NCBI GenBank assembly: GCA_934120675.1
Contig: CAKOUU010000006.1
Span: forward strand, 23,549-87,548
Source of the DNA: an uncultured Clostridia bacterium
GTDB lineage: Bacteria; Bacillota; Clostridia; TANB77; CAG-508
DNA length: 64,000 nt
Reading direction: 5' to 3'
Position numbers and translations under genes: made by a program. The notes beneath the pieces are model-generated. The model had not been told where the DNA came from. It saw only the letters and a list, made by a program, of their open reading frames with translations, and made no database searches. Shown one piece after another: positions 17,369-26,728 of the stretch (positions are counted from its first letter, which is position 1; each line of letters begins with the position of its first letter).

Positions 17369-18163
17369 TTATTTTTTTGAGCTTTCACCTGTTTGATAAT
17401 TAATTGTTATTCCAGGTTGTACATTATATATATACACATTAAATTGCACTCCTTGTCCGTTGTCTTCTACAGAATATGCTTCCATTTCTACTCCACTTGC
17501 AACTTTATTATCTCCTTTAAAATCTGGTGTTACTCTATAAAGCACATGATTATTATTGTTTTTATCTATGTATTCTGCTACTTTGTTTTCAAATGGCAAC
17601 ATTCCTTCAACATTGAAATAATTTGTGCCTGTTATTAAATTCAACTCGTTTGCATTCTCTCCCGCTAATTGATATCCTATTAGATGGCATCTGTTGTATA
17701 AAAATTTTCCATCGTATTTTGTTTGTTTCCATCCCGTTGGTTTTACATTGCTGATGTCCCCTCTTTTTTCTGTTGGCATTATTTCTTTGCATATATTTGC
17801 ATATGCTACTCCGCATCGTTTTAAAGAATCAAGTTGACTGTAGTTTTCAAATGCTTTTGTTGTGTGTTCACTTTTTTCAAAGTATGATATGTTGTTATTT
17901 ATTTCGATATATATTTTGTCCGTGTATTCTGGTATGTTACTTAAATTGTATGTGGTGTTTGATACCGTATTTTCTGCTGTTTGTGCTTGTTCTGCAGTTA
18001 TATTTGTTTCATTTTGCTGATTTTCTGTGTTGTTTTCTTGTTTATTTATTACCCAACTTGCTATTATTAATATTAATATTATTAATGTTGATATTATTTT
18101 TTCGGTTTGTTTACTTATATAATTATTTTGTTTTTGTTTTTGTTTTTTCTTTTTCATTTTCAT
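17369..18163 (-). CDS. Membrane-anchored DNA/RNA non-specific endonuclease
   Basis: The 264-residue protein starts with a very basic segment and one membrane helix (about 22-45), then a linker rich in Thr/Asn/Gln. The DNA/RNA non-specific endonuclease domain follows, with KYDGKFLYNRCHLIGYQLAG. The NRCHLIG element corresponds to the DRGH catalytic motif variant of streptococcal DNases and EndA. NELNLITGTNYFNVEGM supplies the conserved Asn. It probably degrades DNA at the cell surface, for nutrition or DNA uptake (inference). RBS GAGGAGAATACAAAA supports the start. Confidence 0.8.
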   Translation of the reverse strand: MKMKKKKQKQKQNNYISKQTEKIISTLIILILIIASWVINKQENNTENQQNETNITAEQAQTAENTVSNTTYNLSNIPEYTDKIYIEINNNISYFEKSEHTTKAFENYSQLDSLKRCGVAYANICKEIMPTEKRGDISNVKPTGWKQTKYDGKFLYNRCHLIGYQLAGENANELNLITGTNYFNVEGMLPFENKVAEYIDKNNNNHVLYRVTPDFKGDNKVASGVEMEAYSVEDNGQGVQFNVYIYNVQPGITINYQTGESSKK

Positions 18164-18348
18164 TTTTGTATTCTCCTCTTTTGTTTACCTTTTACACTTT
18201 ATTGTATTAAGTTTTCCACTATTATATCACAATATGTGGATTATTGTATGAATTTTTTAAAACTTTTGCTTTTTCACCAAAATATTTTGCTAGTTTTTTA
18301 TGTATAGATTTTTGTCTTTAATTTCATGTCTTTTTAATTATTGATGTT

Positions 18349-18963
18349 TTATTCTTTGATACTTTCCTCTTCAATTATCTTTATTATTCTTTCAATTTTT
18401 TCTTTTCTGTTTCCTGATGTATCAAAAAAATCCACATTATATTTTTTGCATTCTTCTGCGTTTTCCTTACTTTTATTAATAATATGGTTGCATATGAGTT
18501 CTAGTCTTACACTCCCTATTCCTCTGGTCCAGTCGTTATTGTCATCATTTATCCTTATTTGTTTCATTAAATGTTCCACATTTTCGTTTGGCATTCCCAT
18601 GCAGTAGATATCAAATCCTAATGGTTCAAATTGTTTTTTAGCATTTTCTATGCTTATTTCGTGGGTTTCAAATATCATTTTCCTATTTGCTTTTCTTAAG
18701 TCTATTTCCATTTGATCTACCATTTCATAAAATACCTTTGTAATTACTTCATTTGAAAGATTAATTTCTTTGGGGTCTATCTCTAATATTCCATTTTTTT
18801 GTTTCATTTGGGAAAGTTTTTTTCTTCGATATAATATTCCTAATGCTAATGAGAATATATCTCCTCTCACTAGTTCATAATTTTTATTTCTTTGAAATAA
18901 TTGATTTGAAATTGTTGATTTACCACATCGTGGTGTTCCTATAATTAAAATATTTTTACTTAT
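18349..18963 (-). CDS. P-loop nucleotide kinase-like protein with apparent ATA start codon
   Basis: The Walker A motif GTPRCGKST lies upstream of the first ATG/GTG-type start usually proposed. Reading upward, the frame stays open to a stop at 19060 but contains no ATG, GTG or TTG. The only codon correctly spaced from AAAAGGAGG is ATA at 18963-18961 (eight-base spacer), giving (M)SKNILIIGTPRCGKS. The protein of about 204 residues resembles small adenylate-kinase-like ATPases; substrate is unknown. Either ATA is used as a rare initiator, or a former ATG has mutated and the gene is failing. A GTG at 18870 would remove the P-loop. Confidence 0.6.
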   Translation of the reverse strand: MSKNILIIGTPRCGKSTISNQLFQRNKNYELVRGDIFSLALGILYRRKKLSQMKQKNGILEIDPKEINLSNEVITKVFYEMVDQMEIDLRKANRKMIFETHEISIENAKKQFEPLGFDIYCMGMPNENVEHLMKQIRINDDNNDWTRGIGSVRLELICNHIINKSKENAEECKKYNVDFFDTSGNRKEKIERIIKIIEEESIKE

Positions 18964-19263
18964 TTCTTTTTCCTCCTTTTGTATTTGGTGAAATAAGCAA
19001 AAGTTTTGTTTATTATACTCTATTTTTTGATATAAGTAAATAGTTTTTATAAATTTTGGTTAATTTCTTATGTTAATTTTTGATGTGTGATTAAGGTATT
19101 GTTTACTCACACATTTTAGAAAGCTCTCGAAATATTAATAGCGGACATTGATAATATTTGTTTTTTTTCAAATATTTTAAAGTCCGTTTCTTTGTTTATT
19201 TTTGAAAATGTTTAGGTTTAAGTACTTGTGAAATAATATTTAATATAGTACCAATTTATCTTT
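18964..19263. other. Intergenic interval with one long imperfect hairpin
   Basis: No gene is seen. At 19142-19187 GGACATTGATAATATTTG can pair with CAAATATTTTAAAGTCC around a T8 loop. On the minus strand, downstream of the bile salt hydrolase gene, it lacks a good T-tail, so its role is unclear. Confidence 0.45.
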
Positions 19264-20238
19264 TTAATTTTGAATTTTGATTTGTTCTTCTTTTATTAAT
19301 TGATATCTTATAAGTTCTTTACTATCTAGATTTTCCTTATGCATATCAACTGCTGTAATTTGATGGTTATCATATGTTGTGTAATAATAGATTCCTTTAC
19401 TTGCATTACAGCAAGATGTATAAATTGTTATCTCATACTTTCCGTCATCTACCTCACAACATCCCCTTTGTTGATCTACTGAATTAAGAATATGGAAGAA
19501 TTGGCTAACACTTTCATTTTCTGTATCTTTTGAAACTGAGTTCATTTTTACAAAACTTGCTCTTATAAACCTAGATTGTGAAGATAAATCACCAGGAAGT
19601 CCTATTGCTCCCATTCCTCTGCTGTATCTATCTAAATTTATATTTTTTGCAAATTTGTTTTCAGGTGATTTTGGTGATAAATTCATATAATTGTTTAATG
19701 CAAACATTTGCTTATCAAATGGTGGATTATTCGTTAAAATCCCTACTGGATTTTCATATATTTTTATTCCATCTTTCATTGTTTCAACTGTTATGGCTTC
19801 TTCTTTGTCTGCTATAATCCAATGCAATTGTGCTAGTGGTAATTGTTCATTAAATGGTTCATTTAAAAAGTTCATTTTTTCTATTAATTGCTTTGCTTGT
19901 TTTACTGTTTCACATTGACTTAAAATCCATGGTATAAATTCGTATTGTGTTATATTATCTTTTTCTTCTTCTTTTGAGTTGTAGTGTGTGTTTCCTACAA
20001 AGTTCAGTCCTGCTATTCCTAAGCCTTTTTCGTTTATTGCGTCATAGTATAGTGGGTAGTTTTCGGCTACATATGCCATTCCTATTATTGCATAGTGATT
20101 TTTTATTGGTTCTTTTTCTTTGAATTTGAATTCGTAATTTCTTGGTGTTATTGTTATTTCATCTCCATATGAGAATTCATAGTCTAATGTTCTTCCAAAA
20201 TAGAAGTTTTTTGTTTTATATGTTGCTGCTGTACACAT
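19264..20238 (-). CDS. bsh: Choloylglycine hydrolase (bile salt hydrolase / penicillin V acylase family)
   Basis: The 324-residue Ntn hydrolase cleaves the amide bond of conjugated bile salts. I start it at ATG 20238, not at the longer upstream frame. MCTAAT then exposes Cys2 as the N-terminal nucleophile, and GGAGGAAAAAATT precedes it. Family active-site residues are seen: Cys2, FGRTLDYE (Arg16, Asp19), GLNF, LTNNPPF and a final SRFIRASF Arg. No signal peptide is present, so it is cytoplasmic. Whether the natural substrate is bile salt or another N-acyl amide cannot be told from sequence. It suggests a gut habitat. Confidence 0.85.
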   Translation of the reverse strand: MCTAATYKTKNFYFGRTLDYEFSYGDEITITPRNYEFKFKEKEPIKNHYAIIGMAYVAENYPLYYDAINEKGLGIAGLNFVGNTHYNSKEEEKDNITQYEFIPWILSQCETVKQAKQLIEKMNFLNEPFNEQLPLAQLHWIIADKEEAITVETMKDGIKIYENPVGILTNNPPFDKQMFALNNYMNLSPKSPENKFAKNINLDRYSRGMGAIGLPGDLSSQSRFIRASFVKMNSVSKDTENESVSQFFHILNSVDQQRGCCEVDDGKYEITIYTSCCNASKGIYYYTTYDNHQITAVDMHKENLDSKELIRYQLIKEEQIKIQN

Positions 20239-20351
20239 AATTTTTTCCTCCTTTCGCTTCACTTCGTTTCGCTCATCGTCATCCAAAATTTTTTTCAAAA
20301 TTTTGTCTGCCAAATCTTAGAAATTTTGCTCATTTTAATATTTTTTTAATT

Positions 20352-20909
20352 TTAGATAGCAATTTTTTGTGGTTCTGGATATTCTACTCCAAATGTTTCT
20401 ACTGTTACTTTTTTCATAACAGGTGGTTCTACTGGTCTATCTTTTCCACCACCAAATGGACTTCTTGTAATTACTCTAGATTTTACAATTTTATCTACTA
20501 CATCCATCCCTTCAATAACACTTCCAAATGCAGCATATTTTCCATCTAAAAATTCTGAGTCATCTGTTACTATAAAGAATTGAGAACCTGCACTATTAGG
20601 CATCATGCTTCTTGCCATTGATACGATTCCTCTTACATGTGATATGTTGTTTTCTACTCCATTTTCTTTGAATTCTCCTTTTATTCCGTATCCTGGACCT
20701 CCCATTCCTGTTCCTTCTGGGTCTCCTCCTTGTGCCATGAATCCTGGAATTGTTCTGTGGAATATTAGTCCATCATAAAATCCTTTTTGTACTAGATTTA
20801 CAAAGTTGTTTACTGTTTCTGGTGCTTTGCTTGGGTATAATTCTAATTTTATTATTCCCCCATCTTCCATTTCTATTGTTACTATTGGTTTCTTTAAATT
20901 TTCACTCAT
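20352..20909 (-). CDS. Cyclophilin-type peptidyl-prolyl cis-trans isomerase
   Basis: The cyclophilin of about 185 residues speeds proline isomerisation in protein folding. Core motifs include FHRTIPGFMAQGGDPEGTG, SMARSMMPNSAGSQFFI and FGSVIEGMDVVDKI. The catalytic Arg and Phe are kept. The start at 20909 is preferred (GGGAGATAAAATT upstream) over an in-frame ATG five codons earlier. It has no signal peptide, so it is cytosolic. Confidence 0.92.
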   Translation of the reverse strand: MSENLKKPIVTIEMEDGGIIKLELYPSKAPETVNNFVNLVQKGFYDGLIFHRTIPGFMAQGGDPEGTGMGGPGYGIKGEFKENGVENNISHVRGIVSMARSMMPNSAGSQFFIVTDDSEFLDGKYAAFGSVIEGMDVVDKIVKSRVITRSPFGGGKDRPVEPPVMKKVTVETFGVEYPEPQKIAI

Positions 20910-20945
20910 AATTTTATCTCCCATCTTTTATTCTATCTTAATTTT

Positions 20946-21824
20946 TTATTTCAAAATTTTTTCTACAAAATCATTATCATTAAATAATGTAATTGATTTT
21001 GGTAAAACATCAATTATAAATTTATTTCCTGTTAATTTTTCTCCATCAACATTAAAAGTAATTTCTTCATCAAGCTCTAATTCTACATGATTTGTTCTAA
21101 ATTTATGAATTCTTCTTTTCCCTTCATGTTTTCCTTTTTTCAGCCTTAAAATTAATGGAATCATTTTTATTTTTGGCATTTCTTCTGCATAATAAACATC
21201 TAAAAGTCCATCTGTTAATGTTGATTTTGGTGCAATATTAAAGCCACCGCCATAATATGCTCCATTGCAAATGCTTAAAATTGTATATTTTGTTTCAATG
21301 TTTTTTACACTAGTTTTCAATTTCATTTTTTTATGTTTGAATTTTATAAAGGTATATACAATACTTGCATTATAAAGCTGATTTGTTGGTATTATTGTGT
21401 TCCTTAATTTGTCAATATTGTTTGCTACTTCAGCATCGATTCCTGTACACGCTACATTTATAAAATATTTGTCATTAATTTTTCCTATATCTATCAACGT
21501 CTCTTTATTAGGCAGATTTTTTATTGTTCTATATGTATCATTTCCTGAGCCTGATGGAATAATACCCAATTTGTTTTTGGTGCCAACTAACGCAGGTAGC
21601 ACAAGTGTTAGAGTTCCATCTCCTCCTACAACATATATCACACATTCTACATCTTTGTATTCTAAGGCAATATCATATCCACTTTTTTCATTTGTTATGT
21701 ATCTAATTTCAAATTCAATATTTTGATTTTTACATTCGTTTTCTATATTGGGTATGATTTTTTTGCTTTTTCCTCTTCCAGCACTTTCGTTTACTATAAA
21801 AATCCATTTCATATTTAATTTCAA
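20946..21824 (-). CDS. Diacylglycerol/lipid kinase (YegS/DgkB family)
   Basis: The protein of about 290 residues has N-terminal FIVNESAGRGKS, the kinase glycine-rich motif VVGGDGTL and a GSGNDTYR motif, followed by the C-terminal beta-sandwich domain. It phosphorylates diacylglycerol or a related lipid. The start is either TTG at 21824 (five bases after GAGG) or ATG at 21812 (farther from AAGG). It lies next to plsC on the same strand, so a joint role in phospholipid metabolism is likely. Confidence 0.85.
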   Translation of the reverse strand: MKLNMKWIFIVNESAGRGKSKKIIPNIENECKNQNIEFEIRYITNEKSGYDIALEYKDVECVIYVVGGDGTLTLVLPALVGTKNKLGIIPSGSGNDTYRTIKNLPNKETLIDIGKINDKYFINVACTGIDAEVANNIDKLRNTIIPTNQLYNASIVYTFIKFKHKKMKLKTSVKNIETKYTILSICNGAYYGGGFNIAPKSTLTDGLLDVYYAEEMPKIKMIPLILRLKKGKHEGKRRIHKFRTNHVELELDEEITFNVDGEKLTGNKFIIDVLPKSITLFNDNDFVEKILK

Positions 21825-21879
21825 TCCTTCCTCAAGGTAGAAACCCTGTTGGAAAAAATTTTCAATTTTCCAACCTTTT

Positions 21880-22455
21880 CTACTTTCTAAGTATGTTTAA
21901 TACTTCATTCTTAATATAATTATTTGCTTCTTCTATTTCCATTTTACTAACATCTATTGGTTTTCCAAATTCAATTGATAAACCTTTTCTGAATGGTTTA
22001 TAGTCTCCTTTTATTGCAAATGGAATTATTGGTGTGTTCGTTTTTTGAGCTATTTTTACTGCTCCATATCTGAATTTCAAAAGTTCTTGGTTTGTCCTGT
22101 TTCTTGTTCCTTCTGGAAAGATTCCAACTGTTCCCCCTTGTTTAAGCACTCTTTCTGCTTTTAATATGGCTACAGGATTGCTTTTGTTTCTGTGTACTTT
22201 TATAGTTCCGATGCTTTCAAAAATTTTTCCGTGGATTCCCTTGAACAGACTTTCTTTTGCCATATAATGTACTATTCTGTTTGTGTTTGACATTACCATT
22301 ATTGGGTCAAATGCGTGCTTGTGGTTTCCTACAAAGATAATTGCTCCTTTTTCTGGTATGTTTTCTGTTCCTTTTACTGTTGGTTTATATATTATTTTTA
22401 GCATCTTGCTGTATATTGCTTTTGCTATTTTGTATAGTGTTTTGTTTTCTTTCAT
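21880..22455 (-). CDS. plsC: 1-acyl-sn-glycerol-3-phosphate acyltransferase
   Basis: The 191-residue protein has the acyltransferase HX4D motif in GNHKHAFDPI and the glycerol-phosphate-binding motif FPEGTRNR. It converts lysophosphatidate to phosphatidate at the membrane. The size fits short clostridial PlsC proteins. RBS AAGGAAACAAAA supports the ATG. It is followed after 55 bp by the lipid kinase gene. Confidence 0.9.
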   Translation of the reverse strand: MKENKTLYKIAKAIYSKMLKIIYKPTVKGTENIPEKGAIIFVGNHKHAFDPIMVMSNTNRIVHYMAKESLFKGIHGKIFESIGTIKVHRNKSNPVAILKAERVLKQGGTVGIFPEGTRNRTNQELLKFRYGAVKIAQKTNTPIIPFAIKGDYKPFRKGLSIEFGKPIDVSKMEIEEANNYIKNEVLNILRK

Positions 22456-22469
22456 TTTTGTTTCCTTGT

Positions 22470-25400
22470 TTATTTAAAATATTTATCTTCAATATATTTT
22501 TTACCTATATTAAATACATCTGCATTTCCATTATCAATTAAAATATTTCTCGCCTTTTCACATTGCAAATATATATCATATAAATAATCCCATATTTTTA
22601 ATTTGTCTCCTATTTTTCTTAATTCTTTGTCTTTAATTATCTCAACAAACTTTAAATCATATTCGTTTTCTTCTTTATTATAACACTTTTGATATAAAGT
22701 TTTCTGATATATTCCATAATCAAAACGTGTCAAATCTTCGAATATTTCCATTCCTGTAACAAACCCTATAAATTCTATATAGAGTTGCCTTCTGCCTATA
22801 CTTCCTAAGCTTTGAAATGCCATATTAAAAAATATTTCGATATCTGATGAATTAACTATTGCTCTGGCCACTTTCATTTTTCCTAATTTATTATATTGGC
22901 ATTTTATTTCATTGATAAAGTAATTTAGAGCTCCAAATACATAATAATTAAAATGTTTTCTATCTGTCTCTGAATATAAATAAAATATATTTTGTAATTG
23001 GTCTATAATTAGTTCATCCTCATCTTCAAACTCATAGAGCTCTGTCCAATCTAAGATTATTTTTAATAGATTTTCTTTTCTTTTTATTAGTTCATTTGTA
23101 GCAATATATATATAAATGTAAGTATTTATAAATTTTGTTTCTTCTTCTTTTTGATATATAATTCCCGTACTATATAGTTCATCTAGTTCTTTTTTATATT
23201 GAGTGATGTATTTTTGCATCTCTTTTTGGTTTATATTAAATTTACCTTTTAAAAAGCTATCATATGCAATGTCTATAAGTAGTTTGTAACTTTTATTCGA
23301 AATATTAAATTTTTCATGCAATATATAATCTAAAAATCCTCTTGCAAGTCCAGTTACAGATTCATCTGTTTCTGTTTTTTTGTCTAAAAATTCTTTATAT
23401 AATTTTAAATTATTATATTCATATTCATTATTTTCACTGGTAAAACTAAATTTCCACCAGTTTTCATTTGACCTCAATTTTCTCAATAAATCGTAATATT
23501 CATTTTTCTTTTTTTGTACTTTTTTTATTTTTATTCCTTTTTCAAACTTTTCTTTTATTGCTTTAATTTGCATTTCATCTACTGTTTTATATTTATAATA
23601 TTCTTGTGCTTTTTGTGCTTTGTCATTTCTTATATCCTCTATAGCATTATCCAACATCTTTCTATCAACATTTACATCACAATAATTATGCAAATATTTT
23701 AATATTTTATTTATATATTTTTTGCTATATAAGTTTTGCAAACTAGGTATTTCTTCCAAAAATGTATCTTTAATCCAAGTTTGTATTATATCCTCTAATT
23801 CTTCTCCTTCAATTATTTCTGTTGCTATCTCTTCTGTAAGTTGTTCATTTATTATATCTTCTACCTCTTCTGAAATTAAGTTTGTTACAGCATCCGAAAA
23901 TTGATATATATTGTCAATCATGTATTCTGTATCTTTTTGATAATTGAAAATCTTTACACATGTTTTAAAAAAAGTTTCGCAGTCTAATACATCGCTAAGA
24001 TAATATACCATATCAATATTGCCATATATTATTATATCATTTTTAAACATTTCCATTGTATAATCATATAATATATCTGTTTCATTCCCTAAGATATCAA
24101 TTACTATTTCTGGATCTTCACAAATAAATTGTTCTTCTATTATTTCTTTTAAAAACTTTTCCCTTTCTGGATTAATTCTGTTTTTTATTATTCTAAATAA
24201 TATTGTTTTTTTATTATAGTAAAAATACTTTAATGTTTTAAAATCCTTCTCTGCTTTCTGTGCTAATTTTTCAGCCATCTCATCTTCGTCTATAATCAAA
24301 TAAATATAATGCAAAGTTTCAACATATTTTGCACTTTTTATATATCTTTCTACATCTATTTCTTTGTAGTTTATTTTGTTAATAATATAGTCAGCAATGC
24401 TGTGCTTATTTACTTCTAATTCTCTTTCTTCATTTTTATTAAATGTAGTTTTTATAAATGAATCACTTAATACTTTTAATGATTTGGCAAATGTTTCTGA
24501 ATCTATTAATGTGATATTTTCATTTTTTATTATTTGTTTGAATTGTTCTTTTACATATAGTTCTGGAACTTTTACACCATATAAAACTATTATTGTTAAT
24601 ATTATTTTTTCATATACTGATAATTTTCTATATTCTTCCTCCCACAGTTTATCTGGGTCGTCTAATGCTTTTAATATATATTCTTTTACATTTTGTATCT
24701 TTTTATTTTTTAGTCTTTCACATAAAAGAGAGATGACACCTGGATTAAAATTATCATTTGTAATAACATCCACATAAAATTCATCTTCTACAATTTTTTT
24801 ATGTGTTTCTGTTCCCAGCAAATTATTTATCTTCATATGGTTATATAAAATATTTCCTTTTTCTTCATAAGTATAATTTGTTACATCTATTAGATATTCA
24901 TCTTTTATGCTTGTTGATTTATAAAACTTATAAAACAGATTTTTAGCATTATTGTATATGTAAGTTCTAGTTGTAAAAATAAGTTTTTTATTTTTGGAAT
25001 TTTTAAAAATTCCAACTATTTTATCCAATGTGTTATCTGCTATATTTTTTTCTAAGTATTCAACATTTGACCCCAAAAAGTCATCTAATAAGCAAATTAT
25101 TTTTTCATCAATAGCGACTTGTTCTTTTATATTTTGTAAATCATCTACATTTCCATATATAAACATATATCCCTGCTCTATATATTCTGATACTAATTTT
25201 CTTGCTGTTGTGGTTTTTCCAACCCATGGTTCTCCATGTAAAATAACTATATTTTGTCTTTCCAGCTTTTCTTTTGCCTCTTTATATGCATTTGTTTCAA
25301 AAAATACTTTGTTAGATTTTTTTATTTCTTCTAATTCATATTTTGTATTGTAGTTATAGCATACTATTTTTTTATCATATACTTCTGTCTGTGGTAGTGT

Positions 25401-25940
25401 TTTTATTTCTTTATATATATTTAAATTTTTTATAAAGTCTACACATATTGAAACTAATTTATTTTCTTTTAACGGTGTAAATTTTATTCTTTTTGTTTTA
25501 TGACTTTTTATTTTGTTTTCTTCTAATATTTGTTCTATTGTTTTTAGGTCGAATACTTTGTAATATATTTGTGATTTTTTGTATTCGTCTATTTCTGTGA
25601 TGAAATAGATTGCTCCAATATTTGATTTTCTGTAGTTTTCTATGTCTGATATTTTTACGTTGTAGTAGGCTTCGTTTCTTGTTTGTTCTTCTGCTTTTGT
25701 GTTTGTTTTTTGCGATATTCTTATTTTGTTTTTTTGTTTTATGTTTTGTCCTTTTACTTGTACTGGTATTATTCCTACTATGTCTGTTGTTTTATTGCTA
25801 TCTTTTTTGTATAGTTCTATTTTTCCGTCCCACACTGGTTCTTTGTCTCTTTTTCGTAGATTCTCTTGTAGGTTGTCATATTTGTTTATTTCATTTATTA
25901 TCGCACTTATTGCTATGCTTTCTGTTTTTGAAGAATTCAT
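22470..25940 (-). CDS. Large STAND-type NTPase with N-terminal DUF4365-like domain, candidate defence protein
   Basis: The protein of about 1,157 residues has three parts. Residues 5-150 resemble DUF4365, a PD-(D/E)XK-like domain with WDG (about 37-39) and PVQVKGQ (about 59-65). Residues 220-420 hold a P-loop ATPase with Walker A HGEPWVGKTTTARKL (about 235), Walker B-like CLLDDFLG and a sensor FTTRTYIY, as in nSTAND3 proteins. The remaining 700 residues are helical and repeat-like, typical of sensor regions. This layout is shared by anti-phage STAND systems (Avs-like), in which target binding triggers a nuclease effector. The start at 25940 fits AAGGAAGCCTCCA. It sits just beyond the old end of the CRISPR array. 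Confidence 0.75.
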   Translation of the reverse strand: MNSSKTESIAISAIINEINKYDNLQENLRKRDKEPVWDGKIELYKKDSNKTTDIVGIIPVQVKGQNIKQKNKIRISQKTNTKAEEQTRNEAYYNVKISDIENYRKSNIGAIYFITEIDEYKKSQIYYKVFDLKTIEQILEENKIKSHKTKRIKFTPLKENKLVSICVDFIKNLNIYKEIKTLPQTEVYDKKIVCYNYNTKYELEEIKKSNKVFFETNAYKEAKEKLERQNIVILHGEPWVGKTTTARKLVSEYIEQGYMFIYGNVDDLQNIKEQVAIDEKIICLLDDFLGSNVEYLEKNIADNTLDKIVGIFKNSKNKKLIFTTRTYIYNNAKNLFYKFYKSTSIKDEYLIDVTNYTYEEKGNILYNHMKINNLLGTETHKKIVEDEFYVDVITNDNFNPGVISLLCERLKNKKIQNVKEYILKALDDPDKLWEEEYRKLSVYEKIILTIIVLYGVKVPELYVKEQFKQIIKNENITLIDSETFAKSLKVLSDSFIKTTFNKNEERELEVNKHSIADYIINKINYKEIDVERYIKSAKYVETLHYIYLIIDEDEMAEKLAQKAEKDFKTLKYFYYNKKTILFRIIKNRINPEREKFLKEIIEEQFICEDPEIVIDILGNETDILYDYTMEMFKNDIIIYGNIDMVYYLSDVLDCETFFKTCVKIFNYQKDTEYMIDNIYQFSDAVTNLISEEVEDIINEQLTEEIATEIIEGEELEDIIQTWIKDTFLEEIPSLQNLYSKKYINKILKYLHNYCDVNVDRKMLDNAIEDIRNDKAQKAQEYYKYKTVDEMQIKAIKEKFEKGIKIKKVQKKKNEYYDLLRKLRSNENWWKFSFTSENNEYEYNNLKLYKEFLDKKTETDESVTGLARGFLDYILHEKFNISNKSYKLLIDIAYDSFLKGKFNINQKEMQKYITQYKKELDELYSTGIIYQKEEETKFINTYIYIYIATNELIKRKENLLKIILDWTELYEFEDEDELIIDQLQNIFYLYSETDRKHFNYYVFGALNYFINEIKCQYNKLGKMKVARAIVNSSDIEIFFNMAFQSLGSIGRRQLYIEFIGFVTGMEIFEDLTRFDYGIYQKTLYQKCYNKEENEYDLKFVEIIKDKELRKIGDKLKIWDYLYDIYLQCEKARNILIDNGNADVFNIGKKYIEDKYFK

Positions 25941-26064
25941 TGGAGGCTTCCTTTCTTTTTTTCTTATTTTATTATTTTTTGGGAGATGTGTCAATATTGA
26001 GGGAGAAAAGAGGTTTGGGGAGTGTGAATTTTTTCTTAAATAATGTTGATACTTTATTTTTTAA

Positions 26065-26094
26065 ATTTACATTATAGTATATTTAAACAATTAC
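26065..26094 (-). repeat. Degenerate terminal CRISPR repeat
   Basis: This 30-bp stretch matches the array repeat at 25 of 30 positions without gaps. It is the outermost, leader-distal repeat, separated from the next one by a 634-bp insert. Degeneracy at the old end of an array is typical. Confidence 0.75.
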
Positions 26095-26134
26095 ATAAAT
26101 GTAGAACTACAAACAGACTGCACTTATATAATGA

Positions 26135-26532
26135 AAAAGTACAAATTCCTTTTACAACAGAAATATTGCTAAAAAAATGTATGAAAATGATGTGAAAGTA
26201 AAGTATCATCCTCAAAATGGAACTTATAAAGATATGGGAATACATGAGGCAGGACATATGGCATTAAATGAAATATAAAAAAAGAAATATATAAAGTAAC
26301 AGACTGGAATAATAATATAACAGTTCAAAGAATAGTAAATGAAGCATTTGAAAATTTAAAAATAAATGATATAATACAAAAAAGAAAATCCTTAAAGGAA
26401 ATATCAACACATGCAGTAAAATATAATTTAAATGAAACTATTGCTGAAGCTTTTGCAGATTATTATGCTAATAAACAAAATGCTTCATTATTAAGCAAAA
26501 ACATAATAGAAGTTATGAAAGGGATGATTTAA
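26135..26532 (+). pseudogene. Broken phage-type zinc metallopeptidase (zincin) fragment
   Basis: Read on the plus strand, one frame gives FYNRNIAKKMYEND and then IHEAGHMALNEI with an HEXXH zinc motif, and stops at 26276. A second frame continues with KVTDWNNN and ETIAEAFADYYAN, the third-ligand Glu region, to 26532. The two join by a one-base shift in an A7 run at 26277. There is no start codon, and a stop lies just upstream, so only the 3' part is present. Such domains occur at the C-terminus of phage head-morphogenesis (MuF) and polyvalent proteins. The fragment lies between two CRISPR repeats. Confidence 0.65.
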
Positions 26533-26533
26533 T

Positions 26534-26689
26534 ATGATGCCTATGGAACACCCTTGGACGGATTGGCAAATAGATACACTAGGAGAAGAAAAACCTTGGA
26601 AATGGAAAGAAAATACACCCAAAAAAATAATAGAACAATATAAAGAGTGGGAAAAATATTACAATGAAATGATGAAAATTAAATTTTAG
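26534..26689 (+). CDS. 51-residue phage-like orphan ORF inside the oversized array insert
   Basis: It begins one base after the zincin stop with MMPMEHPWTDWQ and is rich in Trp, Lys and Glu (six Trp in 51 residues). GAAAGGG lies upstream. A terminator overlaps its stop. This is the layout of the end of a phage operon. No family is recognised. It is probably a passenger. Confidence 0.45.
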   Translation: MMPMEHPWTDWQIDTLGEEKPWKWKENTPKKIIEQYKEWEKYYNEMMKIKF

Positions 26690-26719
26690 CACTTACTTTA
26701 AAAAGTCAGTGCTTTTTTT
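26688..26719 (+). terminator. Terminator within the 634-bp array insert
   Basis: AGCACTTACTTT pairs with AAGTCAGTGCT (one mismatch), followed by T7. It ends the plus-strand phage-like genes. Confidence 0.7.
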
Positions 26720-26728
26720 ATGGAAAGA

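Noticed and set aside
17607..17816. Second minus-strand frame inside the endonuclease gene
   Set aside because: It overlaps the DNA/RNA non-specific endonuclease in another frame and has no motif or ribosome site.
26072..26257. Minus-strand 61-codon frame at the array end
   Set aside because: It runs antisense through the degenerate repeat and the zincin fragment and has no recognisable features.
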